In this document: positions 58,612-64,000 of the stretch, piece after piece
Layout of the letters: each line of letters opens with the position of its first letter
How positions within the stretch are numbered: the first letter of the stretch is position 1
Assembly (NCBI GenBank): GCA_045639525.1
Contig: JAZUDI010000046.1
Coordinates: 10,526 to 74,525, forward strand
Length of the DNA stretch: 64,000 nucleotides
Direction of reading: 5' to 3'
Source: UBA1181 sp045639525
GTDB lineage: Bacteria; Bacteroidota; Bacteroidia; Bacteroidales; Paludibacteraceae
Notes under the pieces: generated by a model
Database searches by the model: none
The model's input: only the letters and a program-made list of their open reading frames with translations
Told to the model about the DNA's origin: nothing
Position numbers and translations under genes: made by a program

Positions 58612-59343
58612 TTATTTGTTGAATTTCGCGATGTTTATTCTTTCCCAAATACAATCGGGTATCATCTTCCAAAAACTCACCAGGAGTCTGTACCGCCAAT
58701 CCACTGTGATGATCCTTCTCCGCTTCATGACGCCTTTGACGACCTTGCTAGCCACATATTCAGCGCTCATCAGCATAGGGTAGTTGTGTTTCAATAATTC
58801 TGTAGCGACAAATCCTGGACGGATCTCCGAGAAGTGTACCTTCGCCTTTTTGATGGTCGCCAATTGCGCCAATGCCTGCACATAGGTGCCTTGGAATTTC
58901 TTGGTGGCGGAGTAGGCGGGAGCCACGCCAATGCCTTTGGTGCGCGCCACGGAGGTGATGACAGCGATCTGTCCCTCTCGCTTCTGTTCCACAAAGTAGT
59001 TGAACACATAGTCCAACATGCGTGTCATCCCTTCGCAGTTGGTGCGGACCGTATTCAGTTCTATGGTGTCGTCCAACGCTTGGTTTTGGTATCCTATACC
59101 GGAACTATGGAAATAGAGGTCCATGCCCCCTAAATCGTCAATTAGTTGTTGGAGCGGTTGGGTGGCCTCCGTTTGGGTGATGTCTATCGAGGCGGTTGCC
59201 TTCACGTTGGGTAGTTCTCCCTTGATGCGTTCAAGGTGCTCCGATCGTCGTCCGGCGATACCGACTTCGTGGCCTTGTTGACTCATGATTTTAGCGACTT
59301 CCAAGCCGATGCCTGATGTCGCCCCCATTATGATAACTTTCAT
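58612..59343 (-). CDS. Short-chain dehydrogenase/reductase (SDR)
   Basis: A 243-residue classical SDR. The cofactor motif MGATSGIG (residues 6-13) and active-site YSATK (preceded by serine in TSVARTK) are intact. A hydrophobic C-terminal stretch (RRIITVDWRYRLLVSFWKMIPD) suggests membrane contact. Co-transcribed with the PanE-like gene (8-base gap). Substrate unknown. Confidence 0.88.
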   Translation of the reverse strand: MKVIIMGATSGIGLEVAKIMSQQGHEVGIAGRRSEHLERIKGELPNVKATASIDITQTEATQPLQQLIDDLGGMDLYFHSSGIGYQNQALDDTIELNTVRTNCEGMTRMLDYVFNYFVEQKREGQIAVITSVARTKGIGVAPAYSATKKFQGTYVQALAQLATIKKAKVHFSEIRPGFVATELLKHNYPMLMSAEYVASKVVKGVMKRRRIITVDWRYRLLVSFWKMIPDCIWERINIAKFNK

Positions 59344-59555
59344 AAAAATCTTGTTTTTTTCGGTTTGATGGGCCGTTTGTTACGAACCCAATTATTTTAT
59401 TGATGGCTTCGATGTATGAATATACAAGAATGCCGAATATTATCGGTCGCAAAGGTGGCAAAAAGAAAAAAAATATCCTAATTTCGCGTCAAAATCATAG
59501 GGAGGAAATATTCTGTCTTGGTGATTGGATAAAATAGTATAATTTTTAGTGTTAT

Positions 59556-61211
59556 ATGGATAATTGGTTGGTGAATTTATTTACGCACACGAGCGTGGCG
59601 CAGTCCATTATTTTGGTGGCAGCCACCATCTTTGGCGGATTAGCGTTGGCGAAGTTGAAATTCAAGGGATTGTCATTGGGCGTGACATGGATTTTGTTCG
59701 TCGGTATCTTGATTGGTCAGTTCGAATTTATTCCTTTGGATGATGAAGTGCTCCATTTCGTGAAGGAGTTTGGATTGATTTTGTTCGTCTATTCAATTGG
59801 TCTTCAGGTGGGACCTGGTTTCTTCTCCTCTTTCAAGAGTGGAGGTGTCACTTTGAATATGTTGGCGGTGGGCATCGTCGCATTGGGTGGTGTCACAGCC
59901 GCGCTGATCGGTGTGTTGGGAAATATGGACTTGGCTTCTATGGCCGGTATCATGTCGGGTGCGGTGACCAATACACCAGGTTTGGGCGCCGCACAGCAAA
60001 CCTACTACGATCTGTACCACGAGTCTGCCTCTATTCTTTCCGCTGGTTACGCCATTGCCTATCCAATGGGTGTGATAGGTGTGATCCTAACTTGTTTGGC
60101 TATTTCAAAGTTGTGTAAGGACAAGGAGAAGGTGGAGCAGGTGATGGATCAGAAGAATATGGATATGTTTACCATCGAGATCCGAAACAATGCTTGCGAC
60201 AATATTACCATTGGAAAGTTGAAGGATATTTTAGGCGTAAAATTCGTGGTGACACGTTTGTATCATCCGGAGAAACAATTCATGGAGGTGCCGAACGACT
60301 CTTCAGTTTTGTCTCTTGGCGATAGAATCTATGTCGTTTGCGATAAGTCATCTTCCCAAAACGTCGAAATGTGCACGGGTAACCGTATCGAGATGGATTT
60401 GGATGAGTGGGATTTGTTGGACAACCGTTTGATCTCCAAGAAACTGAAGGTGACTCGTGCTGAGGTAGAGGGTAAGACCATTGCCGAGATGAATTTCCGC
60501 GGCAATTACAATTTGAATATCTCCCGTGTCATCCGTGGTGATGTCAGCATCTTCCCATCCACTGGTTTGCGTGTCGCTTTGGGCGATATCATTGTAGTGG
60601 TTGGTAATGAACAAGGTATCCAGCAGGCGGCCACCTATGTGGGTAACGCCAAGGCTAAGTTGAACGAACCATTCCTGATGCCTATCTTCTTGGGTATTAT
60701 GTTGGGTGTGATATTGGGATGTGTGCCTTTGGCCATTCCTGGTGTGCCTATCCCTGTGAAGTTGGGATTGGCGGGCGGTCCGTTGGTGGTGGCTATCTTG
60801 ATGAGCCGTTTCGGTACCCGTATGGGTATTGTCACCTATGCTACCCACAGCGCGAAGAAGATGTTGCAAGAGGTGGGTATCACCCTCTTTATGGCGGCGG
60901 TCGGTTTAAGTTCAGGAAAGATATTCTTCTCCACTTTGATGGAGCACGGTTTGTCTTGGTTCTTGATGGGTGCTATGATTACCCTCATTCCTGTGGTGAT
61001 CATCTCCTTGATTGGTCGATTCTTCTGCAAGTTGGAGGTGCCGCAATTGCTTGGCCTTCTCTCAGGTGGTATGACAGATCCTGCGGCATTGGCCTTCTCT
61101 AATACAATCACAGAGGGCAAAGCCTCTTTGTCATACGCGACAGTCTATCCGTTGACGATGTTCTGCCGTATCCTCTGCGCGCAGGTGATTATCCTGCTTT
61201 CGGTGGGATAG
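59556..61211 (+). CDS. AspT/YidE-type putative transporter with RCK (TrkA-C) domains
   Basis: A 551-residue inner-membrane protein. Two membrane halves with the family duplication (residues 12-180 and 375-548, each with a GLxxGPGFF or GLSSGKIFF-like segment) flank two cytosolic TrkA-C domains (about 195-275 and 285-365). FGLILFVYSIGLQVGPGFF and GVTNTPGLGAAQ-like (SGAVTNTPGLGAAQQ) motifs define the family. Known members exchange aspartate and alanine; substrate here unknown. A hairpin terminator follows. Confidence 0.88.
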   Translation: MDNWLVNLFTHTSVAQSIILVAATIFGGLALAKLKFKGLSLGVTWILFVGILIGQFEFIPLDDEVLHFVKEFGLILFVYSIGLQVGPGFFSSFKSGGVTLNMLAVGIVALGGVTAALIGVLGNMDLASMAGIMSGAVTNTPGLGAAQQTYYDLYHESASILSAGYAIAYPMGVIGVILTCLAISKLCKDKEKVEQVMDQKNMDMFTIEIRNNACDNITIGKLKDILGVKFVVTRLYHPEKQFMEVPNDSSVLSLGDRIYVVCDKSSSQNVEMCTGNRIEMDLDEWDLLDNRLISKKLKVTRAEVEGKTIAEMNFRGNYNLNISRVIRGDVSIFPSTGLRVALGDIIVVVGNEQGIQQAATYVGNAKAKLNEPFLMPIFLGIMLGVILGCVPLAIPGVPIPVKLGLAGGPLVVAILMSRFGTRMGIVTYATHSAKKMLQEVGITLFMAAVGLSSGKIFFSTLMEHGLSWFLMGAMITLIPVVIISLIGRFFCKLEVPQLLGLLSGGMTDPAALAFSNTITEGKASLSYATVYPLTMFCRILCAQVIILLSVG

Positions 61212-61241
61212 CAGGATGCCTTTTATGGAATGAGCAAAAGG

Positions 61242-61270
61242 GGATGTGCTGTTAGTGCATCCTTTTTTTT
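61242..61270 (+). terminator. Probable terminator after the AspT-type gene
   Basis: GGATG / CATCC stem with an outer AAAA/TTTT extension, followed by a run of T (61263-61270), 31 bases after the stop. Confidence 0.5.
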
Positions 61271-61280
61271 GCCCGCTCGT

Positions 61281-61301
61281 GGGAGCGTATTGCATACGCC
61301 C
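61281..61301. repeat. REP-like palindrome between convergent genes
   Basis: GGGAGCGTAT-TGC-ATACGCCC is nearly self-complementary (9-10 bp arms, 3-base centre) and is followed by a CACCCCTACAGG end. It resembles extragenic palindromes scattered in Bacteroidales genomes. Only one copy is present in this window. Confidence 0.5.
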
Positions 61302-61329
61302 TGATGGATACACCCCTACAGGTGATGTC

Positions 61330-62598
61330 TTATTCCTCCTTCTTTCCGAACGAAGGATCGATTTTCAGCATTGTGGCAAGCACGATGCCGGGAATCGTGC
61401 AGAGGCATACCCAGACAAAGAAGTGGCTGTATCCTAAAAATTCCTCGATTTGTCCTGCCACTCTACCAGGGAGCATCATGCCCAAGGCCATGAATCCAGT
61501 ACAGATCGCATAATGCGATGTGGCGTATTCTCCTCTGGAGATGTAGATGAGGTAGAGCATGAAAGCGGTGAACCCAAATCCATAACCAAACTGTTCGATT
61601 GCCACGAATGCGCAGATGAGGCTGTAACTCTCTGGCTGCGCGTAGGCCATGAATACATATAGAAGGTTCGGTACATTCATTGCGAGCGCCATCGGTAGGA
61701 GCCATTTGCGCAAACCGTCCTTGGCAGCCATGATACCGCCTAGGATGCCTCCTAATGTCAAAGCTACGACACCGACGGTGCCGTAGGCGAAGCCAATCTC
61801 TTTGGTGGAGAGGCCCAGACCTCCTGCCTCCAGACTATCCAATAGGAAAGGGGTGGCTATCTTCGTGAGTTGGGCTTCTCCTAAACGGAACAGCAGGATG
61901 AATGCCAATGAGAGCAGAATGCCCTTCTTGGAGAAGAAACTGCCGAAAGAGGAGAAGAAAGATTTGATTGGCTCCTTTCCTTGTACGCTTTGATCGTTGT
62001 TTGGCTTGGGCAATACAAAAAAGTGGTAAACCGCAAGGGCCAGAAAGATACCCGCGCTAGTCAAGAAGGTGATGCTCCATGAAATAGGTATGTTATTGCT
62101 CTTTTCCTCCAAATAGCCGGCCAACATCACCAAGGCACCCTGTCCCACAATCATGGAGATACGGTAGAAGGTGCTGCGGATACCTACGAAGAGCGACTGT
62201 TGGTTGTCGTTCAGGGCCAACGTGTAGAATCCGTCCGCAGAGATGTCGTGTGTGGCGGAGCAGAAGGCTACCAACCAGAGAATCGCCAAGGTGCTTTGGA
62301 TCCAAAAGTCTGTCGGTATGCAGAATGCGACGCCAGCAAGTCCGGCGCCGATCAAGAGTTGCATGGTGATGATCCACCACCGTTTGGTCTTCATGACGTC
62401 AACGAAGGGACTCCAAAAGGGTTTGATAACCCATGGCAGGTAAAGCCAGCTGGTGTACATCGCCGCATCCGCATTGGACATGCCTAACCTTTTATACATA
62501 ATGAGTGCGAAGGTGGTCGCAGCGATCACGTAGGGAATGCCCTCCGCGAAGTAGAGAGATGGGACCCAAGCCCAAGGGGAAATCTTTTGCCGATTCAT
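61330..62598 (-). CDS. MFS transporter, AmpG-like
   Basis: A 422-residue 12-helix inner-membrane permease. The N-terminus (WAWVPSLYFAEGIPYVIA, then LPWVIKPFWSPFVD) and AFCSATHDISADGFY match the AmpG branch, which takes up anhydro-muropeptides for cell-wall recycling. No amidase or beta-lactamase gene is adjacent, so the substrate remains inferred. Confidence 0.82.
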   Translation of the reverse strand: MNRQKISPWAWVPSLYFAEGIPYVIAATTFALIMYKRLGMSNADAAMYTSWLYLPWVIKPFWSPFVDVMKTKRWWIITMQLLIGAGLAGVAFCIPTDFWIQSTLAILWLVAFCSATHDISADGFYTLALNDNQQSLFVGIRSTFYRISMIVGQGALVMLAGYLEEKSNNIPISWSITFLTSAGIFLALAVYHFFVLPKPNNDQSVQGKEPIKSFFSSFGSFFSKKGILLSLAFILLFRLGEAQLTKIATPFLLDSLEAGGLGLSTKEIGFAYGTVGVVALTLGGILGGIMAAKDGLRKWLLPMALAMNVPNLLYVFMAYAQPESYSLICAFVAIEQFGYGFGFTAFMLYLIYISRGEYATSHYAICTGFMALGMMLPGRVAGQIEEFLGYSHFFVWVCLCTIPGIVLATMLKIDPSFGKKEE

Positions 62599-63109
62599 AG
62601 ACTATTTTCTTGTACTGATATTATTATTTACTAAACCAATATTCAAAGATAATCTTTTCGGACGAAGAATGACCGCTTTTGAACTGATAAAGTGTCTGCC
62701 GAACTTCACAAAGCGTAATGAACGGAACTTTTTTTTATCGACCGCTGCGCTCTGTTTTTTTGCGTGAGAATATAATAATGAGGTGTATAATCACGCTTCT
62801 CGCCACAATGTGTTTTTGCTTATTGTTCTATAACATATAATCATGGGCATCTCTCCGATAAGTTGTTTTTTAACATTGATTTTGTCCCTATAAAAAGCTT
62901 ATTGAGGGATTCTAATAGGTTTCAGAGGAATATATGCCTATAAAAATGGGTTCAATTATTATCCGATAAATAGTGAATGGATGTGGGAAAATAACCGTCC
63001 GGAAGTTTGGATGTTGAGAGAATATAGACTAAGTTTGAATTGTTGAGTTGATGATGATGTCACTCAAATCAGTGTTATTAATGGTAAGTCTAATTAAAAT
63101 TTTACGGCC
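62599..63109. other. Non-coding gap of 511 bases with two promoters
   Basis: Divergent region between the MFS gene (minus) and the small exported peptide gene (plus). Near the left end the minus strand reads TATCTTTG (62651-62644), a likely -7 element for the MFS gene. The right end holds the promoter at 63006. I see no tRNA, no convincing open frame and no repeat in the AT-rich middle. Confidence 0.5.
63006..63037 (+). promoter_or_regulatory. Consensus Bacteroidota promoter for the small exported peptide
   Basis: TTTG (63006-63009), 20-base spacer, TAAGTTTG (63030-63037), an exact match to TTTG-N20-TAnnTTTG. Leader to the ATG is about 65 bases. This strongly supports the small gene at 63110 being real. 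Confidence 0.75.
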
Positions 63110-63340
63110 ATGAGAAAAGGAATCGCAATTTTATCAGTGTTGGGTGTATGTGCTATCGCAGCAGTAGTTTATCAAAATCACTTGAACAATACTTGTGAGC
63201 TTAGTGCGGCAAACGCGGAGCCAGAGCCAGACATGATTCTTCAAGAGCCAGTAGAAGAAACTTTGGGTGGAGATCAATTGTTCTCATCCATCATCAATTC
63301 ATCATCTGCGATAGACGCGCAACAAACTTATTTTGAATAA
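63110..63340 (+). CDS. Small exported peptide (76 aa), NVEALA-like N-terminus
   Basis: An N-terminal hydrophobic segment (residues 4-21) is followed by ELSAANAEPEPD, which resembles the leader/processing region of the Bacteroidales NVEALA peptides, though the match is not exact. The rest is acidic and serine-rich, with no cysteine after residue 29. It is flanked by a perfect-consensus promoter and a strong terminator. Function unknown. Confidence 0.65.
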   Translation: MRKGIAILSVLGVCAIAAVVYQNHLNNTCELSAANAEPEPDMILQEPVEETLGGDQLFSSIINSSSAIDAQQTYFE

Positions 63341-63399
63341 TCGTCCACGTAGGTAAGTCGATAATGGGTAATGTGTGCCTATAAAGGTATGGCACAATT

Positions 63400-63438
63400 A
63401 TGCGGGAGATCTCAATTGGGGTCTCCCGCATTGTTTTA
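63400..63438 (+). terminator. Rho-independent terminator after the small peptide gene
   Basis: A perfect 10-bp stem ATGCGGGAGA / TCTCCCGCAT with a 12-base loop followed by TGTTTTA, 60 bases after the stop. Confidence 0.8.
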
Positions 63439-63485
63439 TGGAGGGTAGGTAGTGTATCCGTGTACATCCGTTGGCTAAGGCGCAA

Positions 63486-63519
63486 AAAAAAGAGGTCTCC
63501 GCATGGAAACCTCTTTTTT
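63486..63519 (-). terminator. Rho-independent terminator after rplT
   Basis: An 11-bp stem AAAAAAGAGGT / ACCTCTTTTTT; read on the minus strand it comes 18 bases after the rplT stop and runs into eight T. It can also act in the plus direction. Confidence 0.85.
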
Positions 63520-63537
63520 ATATGGGTAAAACCGTTA

Positions 63538-63888
63538 TTAAGCGTTCTTTACCTTAGCAACAACTGCCTTGAATGCCTCAGGTTGGTTCATGGCCAAATC
63601 AGCCAAAACCTTACGGTTCATCTCGATACCTGATTTGTGGATAGCGCCCATCAATTGTGAGTATGACATACCCTCCAAACGAGCGGCTGCGTTGATACGT
63701 TGGATCCACAATGCGCGGAAGTTACGCTTTTTATTCTTACGATCGCGGAAAGCATACAAAAGACCCTTCTCCCAAGTGTTCTTTGCTACTGTCCAAACGT
63801 TCTTTCTTGCACCATAGTAACCTCTGGTGAGTTTCAAAATTTTCTTTCTCTTTGCTCTTGAAGCAACGTGATTTACTGATCTTGGCAT
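63538..63888 (-). CDS. rplT: 50S ribosomal protein L20
   Basis: A 116-residue basic large-subunit protein. It has the family N-terminus MPRSVNHVASRAKRKKILK and FRALWIQRINAAARL with MSYSQLMGAIHKSGIEMNRKVLADLA. It follows rpmI (75-base gap), the usual infC-rpmI-rplT order. Confidence 0.97.
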   Translation of the reverse strand: MPRSVNHVASRAKRKKILKLTRGYYGARKNVWTVAKNTWEKGLLYAFRDRKNKKRNFRALWIQRINAAARLEGMSYSQLMGAIHKSGIEMNRKVLADLAMNQPEAFKAVVAKVKNA

Positions 63889-63963
63889 TTTCTTAAATTT
63901 TTGTGACCGTTAGCGCCTCAATTGAATGAGAACTTCATGCTAAGCAATCGATTAATAATTAGT

Positions 63964-64000
63964 TTAACGCAAGCAAAGCATGCTCTTTACGCTCTTAACA
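63964..64000 (-). CDS. rpmI: 50S ribosomal protein L35 (C-terminal end only)
   Basis: The last eleven codons before a TAA at 63964 read VKSVKSMLCLR, the usual end of Bacteroidota L35, just upstream of rplT. The rest lies beyond the right edge. Confidence 0.8.
   Translation of the reverse strand, partial: VKSVKSMLCLR

Noticed and set aside
1..64000. CRISPR arrays, transposases, integrases, tRNA and rRNA genes
   Set aside because: No regular short repeats with spacers, no recombinase motifs and no cloverleaf or rRNA sequence were seen in the gaps between genes.

Overview
The window is a chromosomal segment of a member of the Bacteroidota, most likely the order Bacteroidales. The evidence is a type IX secretion (T9SS) gene (porQ) with proteins carrying T9SS type A and type B C-terminal sorting domains, the porQ-cmk-ispH order, small Bacteroidota-type genes (DUF4295 beside rpmB/rpmG, DUF4783, BACON/FISUMP-type lipoproteins) and promoters of the phylum's own kind (TTTG, about 20 bases, then TAnnTTTG). 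Genes are tightly packed on both strands and most of the content is core chromosome.

Layout. Positions 1-4829 (minus) hold cls, a DUF59 Fe-S assembly factor, lpxH, rarA and an S41 protease cut by the left edge. Positions 4963-8148 (minus) hold a LOG-family protein followed by a large sacsin/Hsp90-like GHKL ATPase. Positions 8206-11144 hold a flippase and a convergent polytopic membrane protein. Positions 11351-13903 encode a secreted M6-type metalloprotease with a type A sorting domain. Positions 14016-18840 encode a methyltransferase and two related membrane proteins that join an extracytoplasmic domain to a cytoplasmic TerB-like plus J-domain module. Positions 18916-22077 are fabH-fabK-fabF, and fabD lies at 25118. 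Positions 22311-25103 carry rlmH, a DUF4783 protein, nadC and a lipoprotein nuclease.

Positions 26175-30623 form an arsenic island: arsR, a redox-active thioredoxin-like protein, ArsF-like, ArsG-like, ArsC, Acr3 and ArsP. A matching inverted repeat lies over the -7 promoter element of arsR and again before the rest of the operon, which suggests one regulator acting on two promoters. Positions 30785-35343 hold the rpmB-rpmG-DUF4295 operon, a CinA-type amidohydrolase, an outer-membrane barrel, slyD, aroC and a TSCPD protein. Position 35521 starts an unusually large orphan histidine kinase.

Positions 39378-54527 contain porQ, cmk, ispH, an SGNH-fold protein that has lost its catalytic residues, and a 3864-residue secreted repeat protein ending in a type B sorting domain. 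Positions 55119-57570 form a three-gene envelope operon. Positions 57674-62598 hold panE-like and SDR genes, an AspT-type transporter and an AmpG-type MFS transporter. A tiny exported peptide gene and rplT/rpmI (cut by the right edge) close the window. I saw no CRISPR array, transposase, rRNA or tRNA.

Most worth a second look: the paired TerB-J membrane proteins, the promoter-overlapping arsenic operators, the giant protein with its 395-residue super-repeat, the SGNH pseudoenzyme beside it, and the sacsin-like ATPase paired with a LOG protein.
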